Below are positions 44,762-54,393 of a stretch of 64,000 bases of DNA, piece after piece. Position numbers and translations under genes: made by a program. Below the pieces are notes generated by a model. It searched no databases. It was not told the DNA's origin and worked only from the letters and a program-made list of their open reading frames with translations. Each line of letters starts with the position of its first letter. The stretch's first letter is position 1. The DNA is from Deltaproteobacteria bacterium (GTDB lineage Bacteria > Desulfobacterota > GWC2-55-46). The stretch covers positions 474,590 to 538,589 of the forward strand of contig JAIOIE010000018.1 of assembly GCA_019912665.1 (NCBI GenBank). The letters are read 5' to 3'.

Positions 44762-44957
44762 AAAAATCAGGAATTTTTTCCGAGGTCGAGGCAGGGTGGA
44801 AGTAAAAAACGCAGCATATATTGATAATATGTGAGCATTTTTACTTCCGCCCTAACGAAGAGATCGGGAAAAAGACCGATTTTTGGCAACCTCTAAAAGC
44901 TAGAGATTTTTCCCGCTTTTCCCGGCCTGACAAAGATCAATTTTTAGAGATTGCCTT
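44762..44957. repeat. Nested-hairpin repeat element (copy A) at the 3' end of glnA
   Basis: The inner stem GGAAGTAAAAA / TTTTTACTTCC carries a long apical part with AGCATATATTGATAATATG and GTGAGCA. It is flanked by AATTTTTTCC and GGGAAAAAG arms. Next to it (44885-44957) is a second, truncated unit with arms GGCAACCTCTAAAA and TTTTAGAGATTGCC but no inner hairpin. It ends directly against the glnA stop codon. A related copy is at 55537-55682. Confidence 0.75.
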
Positions 44958-46370
44958 TTAGCAGTCGTAATACAGGGCAAACTCATAAGGCACGGGCCGG
45001 AGCCTTATCTGGTCGAGCTCGGCCTTCTTCTTGTACTCTATCCAGGTATCGATCACGTCCTGCGTGAAGACGTCGCCTTTAAGAAGGAACTCGTGGTCTT
45101 TCTTGAGCGCGTCAAGGGCCTCTTCAAGGGAGCCGCAGGCAGAGGGCACCTTTGAGAGCTCCTCGGGCGAGAGGCCGTAGATGTCCTTATCCAGCGGCTC
45201 GCCGGGGTGTATCTTATTCTGTATGCCATCGAGTCCGGCCATGAGCATGGCCGCGAACGCGAGGTAGCCGTTGCAGGACGGGTCCGGGAACCTCACCTCT
45301 ATCCTCTTGGACTTGGGAGAGGGAGAGTACATGGGTATCCTTATTGAAGCCGAGCGGTTCCTGGAGGAGTAGGCCAGGTTTATAGGAGCCTCAAAGCCTG
45401 GAACGAGCCTCCTGTAGGAGTTGGTGCCGGGGTTGCAGAAGGCGTTAAGGGCCCTCGCGTGCTTCAAGATGCCGCCTATGTAGTAGAGGGCCATCTCGCT
45501 CATGCCGCCGTACTCGCTCCCGGCGAAGAGGGGCTTGCCGCCCTTCCAGATGGACTGGTGTACGTGCATGCCGCTCCCGTTGTCGCCGAATATGGGCTTG
45601 GGCATGAAGGTGACGGTCTTCCCCCACCTCTTGGCCACGTTTTTGACGATATACTTGAACCACATGAGCTTGTCGCCCATCCGAAGGAGGCTGTCGAACC
45701 GCATGTCTATCTCTGCCTGCCCGGCTGTGGCGACCTCATGGTGCTGCCTCTCCACCCTTATGCCCACCTGCTCCATCGCGAGGCACATCTCGGAGCGGAT
45801 GTCCTCCTGGCTGTCGGTCGGCGGGACCGGGAAGTAGCCTTCCTTGTGCCTGGGCTTGTAGCCGAGGTTCGGGCATTCCTCCCTGCCTGTATTCCATATG
45901 CCCTCTACCGAGTCGATGTGGTAGAAGCCCTGGTTCGCGCTCTGGCTGTACCTGATGTCGTCGAATATGAAAAACTCCGGCTCAGGGCCGAAATACGCGA
46001 CGTCTCCTATGCCGGTGGACTTGAGATAGGCCTCCGCCTTTGTCGCGATGTTCCTCGGGTCCCTCGAGTAGGGCTCCTTTGTTATCGGGTCGACTATATT
46101 GCATATGATGCTCAAGGAGGGCGTCTCATGGAACGGGTCCATTATGGCGGTTGTGGGGTCGGGCATTACGAGCATGTCGGAGGCGTGTATGGGCTGCCAG
46201 CCCCTGATGCTCGAGCCGTCGAAGCCGAGCCCCTCCTCGAATATGTCCTCGGAGAGCTCGCTGACAGGCACCGAGAAGTGCTGCCATATGCCCACGAAAT
46301 CGAGGAACTTGAAATCCACCATCTTCGCGTTCTTTTCCTTTGAAAGCTTAAGTACGTCCTTCGGCGTCAT
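44958..46370 (-). CDS. glnA: Glutamine synthetase, type I
   Basis: 470 residues. It makes glutamine from glutamate, ammonia and ATP as a cytosolic dodecamer. Motifs: FDGSSIRGW near residue 50, [37 protein letters not shown] (ATP), and [10 protein letters not shown] tyrosine in DIYGLSPEE near residue 400 matches the adenylylation site of the GSI-beta type, so control by adenylylation is likely although glnE is not here. It is 42 bases downstream of glnB in one operon. A nested-hairpin repeat abuts its stop codon. Confidence 0.97.
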   Translation of the reverse strand: MTPKDVLKLSKEKNAKMVDFKFLDFVGIWQHFSVPVSELSEDIFEEGLGFDGSSIRGWQPIHASDMLVMPDPTTAIMDPFHETPSLSIICNIVDPITKEPYSRDPRNIATKAEAYLKSTGIGDVAYFGPEPEFFIFDDIRYSQSANQGFYHIDSVEGIWNTGREECPNLGYKPRHKEGYFPVPPTDSQEDIRSEMCLAMEQVGIRVERQHHEVATAGQAEIDMRFDSLLRMGDKLMWFKYIVKNVAKRWGKTVTFMPKPIFGDNGSGMHVHQSIWKGGKPLFAGSEYGGMSEMALYYIGGILKHARALNAFCNPGTNSYRRLVPGFEAPINLAYSSRNRSASIRIPMYSPSPKSKRIEVRFPDPSCNGYLAFAAMLMAGLDGIQNKIHPGEPLDKDIYGLSPEELSKVPSACGSLEEALDALKKDHEFLLKGDVFTQDVIDTWIEYKKKAELDQIRLRPVPYEFALYYDC

Positions 46371-46412
46371 TACAATAACCCTCCTTTTAATAATCCGTAT
46401 GCAAAGCGCGGA

Positions 46413-46910
<498 letters not shown>

Positions 46911-47001
46911 TCAGCCCCTTCGGGAGCCTGAAAGGCTAAAAAACATGCAGGCGGGCGTCTCCTCTGCACACTTTTTGAGCAGATGCGTACGCCCGCGCGT
47001 C

Positions 47002-47031
47002 TTTAAATCCCCATACCTTCCGGTGTATAAT
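47002..47031 (+). promoter_or_regulatory. Promoter of the NYN-domain gene, leaderless type
   Basis: A perfect TATAAT (47026-47031) ends six bases before the ATG at 47038; TTTAAA lies 18 bases upstream of it. No Shine-Dalgarno sequence is present. Confidence 0.55.
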
Positions 47032-47037
47032 ACCGAA

Positions 47038-47538
47038 ATGGCCCTGAACCTTGTTATAGACGGCTACAACCTGATAGGCTTCAGAAGGGGCGGCCTCGGC
47101 GACATAGAAGAGGAGAGGCGGAATCTCCTTGAGACCCTTATAATCTATAAGAGGCTCAAGAAGGCCCGGATAACGGTCGTCTTCGACGGCCCGGCTATCA
47201 CATATCCGGGTTCGCACCCTGCGGGGCTCGATGTCGTCTTCTCAGCCGGGAGGCAGGCGGACGCGGTGATTAAAGAGCTCGCCGCCCGAAAGGGCCCCGG
47301 CGCGACAGTAGTCACCTCTGACAGGGAAATAGCGGGGTTCGCGAAGGCGCGGGGCTCCGTGGTCCTGGGCTCGGATGAGTTCAGCGCGTTACTTGACGAC
47401 GCCCTTTATGAAGATATGAAAGGGGCTGCCGCTGAAGAGGAGGACGCACCCGGCCCCGTTAAAAAAGGCCCTTCACGGAGGCTCCCGAAAGACGAACGGA
47501 AAAAACAGGGCAGAATAAGGAAGCTCAAGGGGAAATGA
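47038..47538 (+). CDS. NYN/PIN-like ribonuclease-fold protein (YacP-like)
   Basis: 166 residues. It begins LNLVIDGYNLIGF, the NYN signature with the first catalytic-type aspartate, and has ITVVFDGP and ATVVTSDREIAGFAKARG, supplying further acidic residues. The tail is lysine/arginine-rich, fitting RNA binding. YacP/Rae1-type relatives are ribosome-associated endoribonucleases; function here is inferred by family only. The start follows a -10 box by six bases without Shine-Dalgarno. It overlaps the next gene by four bases (ATGA). Confidence 0.85.
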   Translation: MALNLVIDGYNLIGFRRGGLGDIEEERRNLLETLIIYKRLKKARITVVFDGPAITYPGSHPAGLDVVFSAGRQADAVIKELAARKGPGATVVTSDREIAGFAKARGSVVLGSDEFSALLDDALYEDMKGAAAEEEDAPGPVKKGPSRRLPKDERKKQGRIRKLKGK

Positions 47539-48563
47539 AGACTGCCGCTGTGATAATCCTATCGGCCGCCATATTTTTGGGCTTCGCCCCCTTGATCCAG
47601 GGCATCGCCGCGGAGGAGCAGGCCTTGAGTAAAGCGCCAGTTGACAAGGACGGCAGGTTCTACAACCCCTGGGCAGGCGGGGCCGGGGGCTCGTTCCTCG
47701 ATTTCCTCAGATGGAAGCTCTCCAAAAACCCCTATGCCGAGGAGAAGAAGAAGGCCGTTTCCTTTCCGGTAACGAGGCCCGATTTCGATTTGCTCAAAAC
47801 CATGAACGGGGACTGGTTCGTCTGGCTCGGCCACTCTACCGTGCTCATGAGGGCCGGAGGGAAGACGATAATCACCGACCCTGTTTTCTGGGACGTAAAC
47901 TTCCTGGTAAAGAGGAAGACCCCTTTCCCCGTAAATCCTGCGGACCTGCCGAAGATAGACATCGTCCTCATATCACACGGCCACTACGACCACCTTGACA
48001 CCAAATCAATAGAGTTCCTCAGGGACAGGGACGACCCGCTTTTCATCACCGGCCCCGGCTATGGCGACTACTTCAAATCGCTCGGGACCAATAGGCATGC
48101 CTCATTGAACTGGTCCGAGGTCTACGCCTCTGAAGGGCTCTTAATAACCTCCCTCCCGGTGCAGCACTGGTCCAAGAGGACGCCCTTCGACGGAAACAGG
48201 AAACTCTGGTGCAGTTTTCTTGTCGAGCACTCGGGGAAAAAATACCTCTGGATAGGGGATTCCGGCTACTTTTCAGGATTTGACGAAATAGGAAGAAAAC
48301 ACGGCCCGATAGACGTATTCTTCGCGCCTATAGGGGCATACGAGCCGAGGTGGTTCATGAAGAAGAACCACATGAACCCTGAAGAGGCGCTGCAGGCCGC
48401 GGGCGACCTCCGTGCCCGCGTCTTCGTTCCCATACACTGGGGGACCTTCGACATAACCGACGAGCCGCTCTGGCTCCCTATAGAGCGGTTGAAAGAGGTC
48501 TACAAAGAAGGCACCGGGCCAGTCCTCAGGATACTCGGCCACGGCGAGCACTTTGTACCCTGA
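47535..48563 (+). CDS. Exported metallo-beta-lactamase-fold hydrolase (NAPE-PLD/UlaG-like)
   Basis: 342 residues. A signal peptide (VIILSAAIFLGFAPLIQG) precedes a metallo-beta-lactamase fold. The metal motif is SHGHYDHLD, with further ligands in LPVQHWSKR, WIGDSGYFSG and PIHWGTFD. The pattern WFVWLGHSTVLMRAGGKTII is typical of the NAPE-phospholipase D-like and UlaG-like branch, which hydrolyses phosphodiesters or lactones. Substrate unknown. Translation is coupled to the NYN gene. Only about 50 bases separate it from a dispersed hairpin repeat. Confidence 0.88.
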   Translation: MKTAAVIILSAAIFLGFAPLIQGIAAEEQALSKAPVDKDGRFYNPWAGGAGGSFLDFLRWKLSKNPYAEEKKKAVSFPVTRPDFDLLKTMNGDWFVWLGHSTVLMRAGGKTIITDPVFWDVNFLVKRKTPFPVNPADLPKIDIVLISHGHYDHLDTKSIEFLRDRDDPLFITGPGYGDYFKSLGTNRHASLNWSEVYASEGLLITSLPVQHWSKRTPFDGNRKLWCSFLVEHSGKKYLWIGDSGYFSGFDEIGRKHGPIDVFFAPIGAYEPRWFMKKNHMNPEEALQAAGDLRARVFVPIHWGTFDITDEPLWLPIERLKEVYKEGTGPVLRILGHGEHFVP

Positions 48564-48611
48564 TCTGAAGCGGCTTTCAGAATGCTGAGAAAAACTTAAA
48601 TCATTATGCAA

Positions 48612-48728
48612 GCTGCTCAAAAAGCTCCAGATGCGAGGCGTCGAGGAGCGAGGAATGAGGCGTACTTTTCGTGTACGCCGCAGTGACGAGCGACGAAGAC
48701 AACGAAGCAGATGGACTTTTTGAGCAGC
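48612..48728. repeat. Dispersed hairpin repeat between two convergent genes
   Basis: Perfect 13-base inverted ends (GCTGCTCAAAAAG at 48612-48624, CTTTTTGAGCAGC at 48716-48728) enclose a central palindrome GGCGTAC / GTACGCC (48659-48679). The plsY stop codon starts four bases beyond it. A decayed copy is at 9128-9254. Elements of this look are known as intergenic repeats in several bacterial groups; no protein is encoded. Confidence 0.8.
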
Positions 48729-48731
48729 CTG

Positions 48732-49334
48732 TCAGCCCTTCTTCCCGCCTATCCTGTTCTCAGTGCCTGAGGCGAGCCTTTTGATGTTGTCCTTGTGCTT
48801 GATTATTATGAGTACGGCGATCGCAAGCCCGAGGGGAGCGTACTCCCTTGCGTCTTTGATCAGGTAAAGGAAAACCGGCATTGCGGCAGCAGAGAGCATC
48901 GAGGCAAGCGAGACATACTTTTTAAGCGCGGCTGCAACTACGAATACGGCTGCGGCCAGAAGAGTCGCGGCCGGGCTTATTACCACGAGCACGCCGCAGG
49001 CCGTTGCGACCCCCTTCCCTCCCCTGAAGCCGAGGAAAATTGGAAGGAGGTGGCCTATGAATGCGGCAAGGCCGACGAGGCTTATGAGAAGGGTCCCGCC
49101 GTTGAGCCAAAAGGCGGCGAGCACGGGGAGCGCGCCCTTCAGGATGTCGCCGAGGAGCGTAAGCGCGCCCGCGAGCTTTCCGGATGTGCGGCTTACGTTT
49201 GTGGCCCCTATATTGCCGCTTCCGGCCTTTCTCGGGTCGACCCCGCCGAATGCCCTGGTGACAAGCACCCCTGTCGGTATTGAGCCGAGTACGTAAGCGA
49301 GAGGCACGAGCGCGTAAAATATATTGTTATCCAA
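48732..49334 (-). CDS. plsY: Glycerol-3-phosphate acyltransferase PlsY
   Basis: 200 residues, an integral membrane enzyme that transfers acyl from acyl phosphate to glycerol-3-phosphate, the first step of phospholipid synthesis. About five membrane helices are visible. Conserved motifs: LGSIPTGVLVTR near the N-terminus, GSGNIGATNVSR, and GHLLPIFLGFRGGKGVAT. The start is TTG at 49334: AAGGA lies seven bases upstream and this gives the normal family length; the frame is open for 19 more codons but those are not PlsY-like. Confidence 0.93.
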   Translation of the reverse strand: MDNNIFYALVPLAYVLGSIPTGVLVTRAFGGVDPRKAGSGNIGATNVSRTSGKLAGALTLLGDILKGALPVLAAFWLNGGTLLISLVGLAAFIGHLLPIFLGFRGGKGVATACGVLVVISPAATLLAAAVFVVAAALKKYVSLASMLSAAAMPVFLYLIKDAREYAPLGLAIAVLIIIKHKDNIKRLASGTENRIGGKKG

Positions 49335-49475
49335 CGGGGCGTCCTTCTGAGAGTATCCCGGAATAGCAACGGCAAATCCCTTCCGGCCCAAGGCCCGGGA
49401 TTATACCATCATGCGCTGAACAGGCAAAGGACAGAATAGCGAAAGGGGCCGCCCCCGGCCGTACCTTTCAAGCTC

Positions 49476-50657
49476 TCATTGCGTTCCATGAATGCCGCCA
49501 CGAGGCCCGTCATCGAGCTCCCTCACCCGGTCACGGAGCCTCCTCACCTCCTCCCTCAGCTCCTCCATCCTGAGCTCCCTTCCAACCATGAGCCGGTTCA
49601 TCCTCTCAAGGTCCTCGATATTCCGCCTCAGCTCCTCTTCGAGGAGTTTACGCGCGGTTATGTCCCTGATTATGCCTACGACGTTCCATTTCCCCTCCAG
49701 GCTGAACGCGGCCAGCGAGACCTCTACCGGCAACTCCGTGCCGTCGCGCCGCATGGCTTTGACCTCGACGGTCCGGCCCAGCATATCGCCGTTGCCTGAC
49801 CTGAAGAAATCATTAAGGCGCTTCCGCGCCTTTTCCCTGTACCGCTCCGGCACGATGAGCCCGTGCATCTCGCTCCCCACGGCCTCGGAAGCCGGATAGC
49901 CGAACATCTCCTCGGCCTTCCGGTTCCAGATATATATCCTGTCCTGCGGGCCGAGGCAGATGATGGCGTCGCTCGCCGTCTCAAGCACGGCCCTGAACCT
50001 CTCCTCGCTTACCCTGAGGGCCAGCTCCGCCGCCTTCCGTTCGAGGACCTCGGCGCTAAGCTCCGAGGTCCTCTCCCGCACCATGTCCTCGAGCCTCTCG
50101 TTAAGGAGCTTAAGCTCCTCCTGGGCCCTGCAGAGCTCTCTATTCTGCAATACCGCGTTCTCGTATGTGGAAAGGAGAAACCTCACGGTCTGGGCCCTTC
50201 CGGCGTTCACGGAGAAATGCCTGCCGCAGTACTCCAATTCCATCCTCTTTTCATCGCGGTTGTTCTGCACCAGGGGCCCGTTTGAAAGGAGCGACGATAT
50301 CCTTGAGAGCACGAACTCCGGGTTGAAGGGCCTGGTTATGTACCCGTCTGCCCCGCAGTCCAGGCCTTTCAATATGTCCTCAAGGTCCGAAAGCTCCGTG
50401 ACGAGCACGACAGGGACGCCGCTTAGCGCGGGATCTGCCTTTAGTTCCCTGCAGACGCTCAACCCGTCCATGTCAGGCAGGACCACCTCGCTCAGGACAA
50501 TGGCCGGCCTTTTCTTTCTCGCGGTCTCAATGGCCTCTCTCCCGTTCCGCGCGACAAGCGTGTCATATCCATTTTTGCCGAGCATGGATTTCAGGGAAAG
50601 CGCCTCCGGGGCGCTGCCCTCCACTATCAGGATCGCTTTTTTGCCGGTTCTCTTCAT
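49476..50657 (-). CDS. Degenerate receiver plus PAS protein, no output domain
   Basis: 393 residues. The N-terminal receiver fold has lost every catalytic residue: the acidic pair is Glu13-Gly14, the acceptor Asp is Glu57 (LSEVVLPDMDG) and the lysine is Arg109 (YITRPF). Glutamate at the acceptor position can mimic phosphorylation. A coiled coil (about 165-225), a PAS domain (about 230-345, LETASDAIICLGPQDRIYIWN) and a final Arg/Glu-rich coiled coil follow. There is no kinase, cyclase or DNA-binding domain. It looks like an interaction adaptor. The ATG at 50657 is used; a TTG six codons earlier has no Shine-Dalgarno. Confidence 0.82.
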   Translation of the reverse strand: MKRTGKKAILIVEGSAPEALSLKSMLGKNGYDTLVARNGREAIETARKKRPAIVLSEVVLPDMDGLSVCRELKADPALSGVPVVLVTELSDLEDILKGLDCGADGYITRPFNPEFVLSRISSLLSNGPLVQNNRDEKRMELEYCGRHFSVNAGRAQTVRFLLSTYENAVLQNRELCRAQEELKLLNERLEDMVRERTSELSAEVLERKAAELALRVSEERFRAVLETASDAIICLGPQDRIYIWNRKAEEMFGYPASEAVGSEMHGLIVPERYREKARKRLNDFFRSGNGDMLGRTVEVKAMRRDGTELPVEVSLAAFSLEGKWNVVGIIRDITARKLLEEELRRNIEDLERMNRLMVGRELRMEELREEVRRLRDRVRELDDGPRGGIHGTQ

Positions 50658-50753
50658 TGCGCGGAATTTCCCCAAATAGCCGGGCTGACCGCTCAGGATG
50701 GATTGTTTATGCTGATTTTACGATGGATGGAAATATCAAGCTGCGGGATTCAT

Positions 50754-50778
50754 ACCCGGGCGGAAGGATCGCCCGGGT
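50754..50778 (-). terminator. Hairpin after glmS
   Basis: A perfect 9-bp stem ACCCGGGCG / CGCCCGGGT lies 11 bases after the glmS stop codon. No T-run follows, so termination by it alone is uncertain. Confidence 0.5.
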
Positions 50779-50788
50779 CTAGTAAATT

Positions 50789-52609
50789 CTACTCTACCGT
50801 GACGCTCTTTGCAAGATTTCTCGGCTGATCCACATCAGTGCCCTTGAGTACGGCTATATGATAGGCCAGGAGCTGAAGGGGCACGGCCATGAGGACCGGC
50901 GTAAGATAGGTCGATGCCGCCGGTATTGCGACGATGTCGTCCGCCTTTGTCCCGGCTTCGGTATCGCCCTCGGTGACGACCGCGATTATGCGGCCCCCGC
51001 GCGCCTTGACCTCCTCGATATTGCCGAGCATCTTCGGGTAGCTCGCGTCCCTCGGGGCAAGGGCCACGACCGGCATGTCCTCGTCTATGAGGGCGATGGG
51101 GCCGTGCTTCATCTCCCCGGCCGCGTACCCCTCCGCGTGTATGTACGATATCTCCTTGAGCTTCAACGCGCCTTCGAGCGCTATGGGGTAGTTAAGCCCC
51201 CTTCCGAGATAGATGAAGTCCCTGTAATGGAAATACCTCTTGGCGAGCGATTCTATCTCCGATGCCCCGTCGAGCACCCTTTCGACCTTCTTTGGTAGCC
51301 TTACGAGCTCCTGTATGAGGGCCACACCCTCTTCCTGCCCTATCCTCCCCGATTTCCTTCCCATGTATAGGGCTATGAGGTAAAGGGCCACGAGCTGGGT
51401 CGTGAAGGCCTTTGTCGAGGCAACGCCTATCTCGGGGCCAGCGTGCGTCATGAACGACCAGTCGGTCTCGCGCGTAAGGCTCGACTCCATGACGTTGCAT
51501 ATGGATATCGTCCTTCCGCCGCACCTCCTTACCTCCTTGATCGCGGCGAGGGTATCTGCCGTCTCGCCCGACTGCGATATGGATATGACGAGGCAGTCCT
51601 CGTCGATGAGGGCGTTCCTGTAGCGGAACTCGCTCGCGAGGTCCACTTCCACCGGGACCCTGAAGAAGTCCTCGATAAGGGACCTGCCCACGAGCCCGGC
51701 GTGCCAGGAGGTTCCGCAGGCGACTATGTACACTCGCTTTATCTTGTCGAGCGGTATGTCGAAGCCGTTCAGGAAAACGTCTCCGTTCTCTTCAAGTATG
51801 AGGCTTCTGAAGGTGTCGGTCAGGGCCCTCGGCTGCTCGAATATCTCCTTGAGCATGAAATGCCTGTACCCGCCCTTCTCTGCCATGACGGGCGACCAGT
51901 TTATGACGCTCGGCTGCCGGTCTACCTTCTTTCCGTCAAAGGTCGTTATCTCGGCCCCGTCGTTCGTGATGGTGACTATCTCGCCGTCCTTAAGGAATAC
52001 GGCCTCCCTCGTTATGTCCAGTATGGCCGGTATGTCGGAGGAGAGGATGGACTCGCGCTCGCCGATGCCGAGTATGAGGGGGCACTCCATCCTTGCGCCC
52101 ACGACCTTTCCCGGCTCGCTCTCGCATATTGCGGCCAGGGCGTAGGTGCCCTTCACGAGCTTAATGGCGGCGCGCACCGCCCCGGCAAGGTCGAGCCCCT
52201 TTTTCATCTCGCGGCATATGAGGTGGCTGAGTATCTCGGTGTCCGTCTCGGACTTGAAGCTAGCGCCTTCCTTAAGGAGCTCTTCCTTGAGGGTAAGGTA
52301 GTTCTCGATTATCCCGTTATGGACGACCGCAACGCCGCCCTCTATATGGGGGTGCGCGTTCTGCTCGGAGGGCCTGCCGTGGGTGGCCCAGCGCGTGTGG
52401 CCAATGCCCACATTTCCCATAAGGGGCCTCTTTAAAAGCTCGGCCTCGAGCTTCTCAAGCTTACCGACGCTCCTCCGTAGCTCTATTTTACCTTCCTTGA
52501 AAACGGCCAGGCCCGAGGAGTCGTAGCCCCGGTATTCGAGGCGCTTCAATCCCCCCATGAGTATCCCGACCGAGTCCTTCGGCCCGACATATCCTACGAT
52601 ACCGCACAT
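50789..52609 (-). CDS. glmS: Glutamine-fructose-6-phosphate aminotransferase (isomerizing)
   Basis: 606 residues, full length. It makes glucosamine-6-phosphate from fructose-6-phosphate and glutamine, the entry to peptidoglycan and LPS sugars. Mature N-terminus CGIVGYVG with catalytic Cys2 in the glutaminase domain (TRWATHG, HNGIIENY), followed by two SIS domains (ACGTSWHAGLVG, SQSGETADTLAA, GRGLNYPIALEGALKLKE). Its ATG shares bases with the TGA of glmU (TGATG), so the two are co-translated. No glmS ribozyme is possible in that arrangement. Confidence 0.97.
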   Translation of the reverse strand: MCGIVGYVGPKDSVGILMGGLKRLEYRGYDSSGLAVFKEGKIELRRSVGKLEKLEAELLKRPLMGNVGIGHTRWATHGRPSEQNAHPHIEGGVAVVHNGIIENYLTLKEELLKEGASFKSETDTEILSHLICREMKKGLDLAGAVRAAIKLVKGTYALAAICESEPGKVVGARMECPLILGIGERESILSSDIPAILDITREAVFLKDGEIVTITNDGAEITTFDGKKVDRQPSVINWSPVMAEKGGYRHFMLKEIFEQPRALTDTFRSLILEENGDVFLNGFDIPLDKIKRVYIVACGTSWHAGLVGRSLIEDFFRVPVEVDLASEFRYRNALIDEDCLVISISQSGETADTLAAIKEVRRCGGRTISICNVMESSLTRETDWSFMTHAGPEIGVASTKAFTTQLVALYLIALYMGRKSGRIGQEEGVALIQELVRLPKKVERVLDGASEIESLAKRYFHYRDFIYLGRGLNYPIALEGALKLKEISYIHAEGYAAGEMKHGPIALIDEDMPVVALAPRDASYPKMLGNIEEVKARGGRIIAVVTEGDTEAGTKADDIVAIPAASTYLTPVLMAVPLQLLAYHIAVLKGTDVDQPRNLAKSVTVE

Positions 52610-54003
52610 CAGCCTTTACCCCCGGCCTTCTTTTTCCTCTCAGCCCAGCCCTCTACGACTTTCTCCTGCGCCCTCGTTACCACGAGCGCGCCCGGAGGCA
52701 CGTCTTTCGTCACAGTCGTTCCGGAGCCGACATACGCGCCTTTGCCGACAGTTACCGGCGCGACGAGCTGGGAATCGCTCCCTATGAACGCGCCGTCCTC
52801 GATGACTGTCCGGTGCTTATTCACGCCGTCGTAGTTGCAGGTTATAGAGCCAGCGCCTATGTTCACGCCCTCGCCGACAGTGGTATCACCTATGTAGCTC
52901 AGGTGGTTGGCCTTGCTGCCCTTGCCGATGGCGCTCTTCTTTATCTCGACGAAGTTACCCACACGGGCCTGGTCGCCGATGGAGCTTCCGGGCCGCAGCC
53001 GAGCAAACGGGCCGACTGATACGCCCTTTCCTATCTTCGAGTCCTCTATTACCGACGAGCTCTTTATGACTGTCCCGTCCCCTATCTCGGTTGATTCTAT
53101 TATGCAGTTGTCCTCGATTACGCAGCCCGAGCCTATGGAGCTGCCGCCCGTTATGCGCGTGCCGGGGTATATGACGGTATCAGCCCCGGCGGTTGTGCCG
53201 TAATCGACATAAGTGGCTGCGGGATCCACGACCGTCACCCCCGAGAGCATGAGAGTTTCGAGTATCTTCGAGCGCATGTGGGCCTCTGCCCTCGCAAGCT
53301 CGACCCTGTTGTTTATTCCCATTACCTCGACCGGTTCTCCGGCGATAAGGGCCTCGACTCGCCCGCCCTGGGTAACGGCAAGCTGCACGAGGTCCGGCAG
53401 ATAATACTCGCCCTGGGCGTTGTTCTTCCCGATCTTTTTTATGTTCTTTGAGAGGAACTCGCTTTCCGCGAGGTAAATGCCGCAGTTCACCTCTTTTATG
53501 GCCTTCTGGAGAGGGCTTGCGTCCTTGTCCTCGACTATCCGCGTGATATGGCCGTGCTCGTCCCGTACGATGCGCCCGTACCCGGCGGGGTTATCGACGA
53601 CTGTCGTAACGAGCGAAAGAACCGCCTTCCGCCTGCCCTTTCCATGAAGGCTTACGAGCCCCGAGAGGGTCTCTTTTTTGATGAGCGGCACGTCCCCGGA
53701 AAGGATGAGCACGTCGCCCTCGAAGCCCTTGAGTTCCTTAAGCGCGCACATTACGGCGTGCCCGGTGCCGAGCTGCTCTTTCTGCAGGACGAATTCGGCC
53801 TTCTCTCCCTCGAAGGCCTTCCGTATCCCGTCCGCGCCGTGGCCCACGACCACGAGGACCTTTCCGGCCTTCATTTCCTTAAGGAGCTGCAGGGGATAAA
53901 AAAGCATAGGCCTGCCGGCTATGCCGTGCAGGACCTTGGGGGTCTTGGATTTCATCCTCGTGCCCTTGCCAGCGGCGAGCACGATTGCCGCTAAATTCCT
54001 CAT
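52609..54003 (-). CDS. glmU: Bifunctional GlcNAc-1-phosphate uridylyltransferase / glucosamine-1-phosphate acetyltransferase
   Basis: 464 residues. It makes UDP-GlcNAc in the last two steps of the pathway that GlmS begins. The N-terminal uridylyltransferase domain carries LAAGKGTRMKSKTPKVLH; the C-terminal left-handed beta-helix acetyltransferase domain has hexapeptide repeats and NFVEIKKS, HLSYIGD and GAGSITCNYDG. The start is the ATG at 54003; the 12 upstream codons run through the promoter. A -10 box lies seven bases upstream and no Shine-Dalgarno is present. GlmM is not in the window. Confidence 0.96.
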   Translation of the reverse strand: MRNLAAIVLAAGKGTRMKSKTPKVLHGIAGRPMLFYPLQLLKEMKAGKVLVVVGHGADGIRKAFEGEKAEFVLQKEQLGTGHAVMCALKELKGFEGDVLILSGDVPLIKKETLSGLVSLHGKGRRKAVLSLVTTVVDNPAGYGRIVRDEHGHITRIVEDKDASPLQKAIKEVNCGIYLAESEFLSKNIKKIGKNNAQGEYYLPDLVQLAVTQGGRVEALIAGEPVEVMGINNRVELARAEAHMRSKILETLMLSGVTVVDPAATYVDYGTTAGADTVIYPGTRITGGSSIGSGCVIEDNCIIESTEIGDGTVIKSSSVIEDSKIGKGVSVGPFARLRPGSSIGDQARVGNFVEIKKSAIGKGSKANHLSYIGDTTVGEGVNIGAGSITCNYDGVNKHRTVIEDGAFIGSDSQLVAPVTVGKGAYVGSGTTVTKDVPPGALVVTRAQEKVVEGWAERKKKAGGKG

Positions 54004-54025
54004 AGGTTCAAAGATATATGAACCT
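54004..54025 (-). promoter_or_regulatory. Inverted repeat at the glmU start
   Basis: AGGTTCA and TGAACCT are separated by eight bases, directly before the ATG, overlapping the -10 and the presumed transcription start. It could be an operator or a small 5' hairpin. Confidence 0.45.
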
Positions 54026-54039
54026 CTCTGGTTCGTCAA
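54011..54039 (-). promoter_or_regulatory. Promoter of glmU-glmS, leaderless type
   Basis: TTGACG (54034-54039), a 17-base spacer and TATCTT (54011-54016); the ATG follows after seven bases. No Shine-Dalgarno is present. Confidence 0.5.
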
Positions 54040-54169
54040 GAAGTTTGATAGTAGCTGAAATATAAAGGTATTTCTTTTGAGGGAATCGCTGGCGGGAACT
54101 GCTCAGGAATTGTCAAAATCCGGGTTCAGGCCTTTTTGAGGGGGTTGGAATGAGGACGGGGTAGTTTGT

Positions 54170-54352
54170 TCTTTTCTGTCATTCTGAGGGAGCGGAGTGA
54201 CCGAAAGAATCTCATGGAGCAAGCCCTGTGGCAAAAAGGCCTTTTAACGCGCTGCCGCGCTCTTTTTGGGCATGAGGCTGCGCGCCCTTTCCGCCTCATG
54301 CCCCCGGGGTTGTTGAAAACAACCAACCCCAAATGGTGCGCACAGCGCGCTC
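54170..54352. repeat. Repeat-rich stretch between glmU and the Abi-type gene
   Basis: It holds GTCATTCTGAGGGAGCGGAG with AGAATCT (same family as 9229-9254), an 11-bp perfect hairpin GGGCATGAGGC / GCCTCATGCCC (54268-54303), a hairpin GGTTGTT / AACAACC (54308-54324), and TGGTGCGCACAGCGCG, related to the composite repeat of 33884-34465. No gene is supported between 54004 and 54393. Confidence 0.65.
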
Positions 54353-54393
54353 TACCGGGCGGGTGTATCCCGTTGTCATTCCAACCGGGCTTG

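Noticed and set aside
52600-52620. glmS ribozyme
   Set aside because: glmS starts inside the glmU stop codon (TGATG), which leaves no room for a leader ribozyme.
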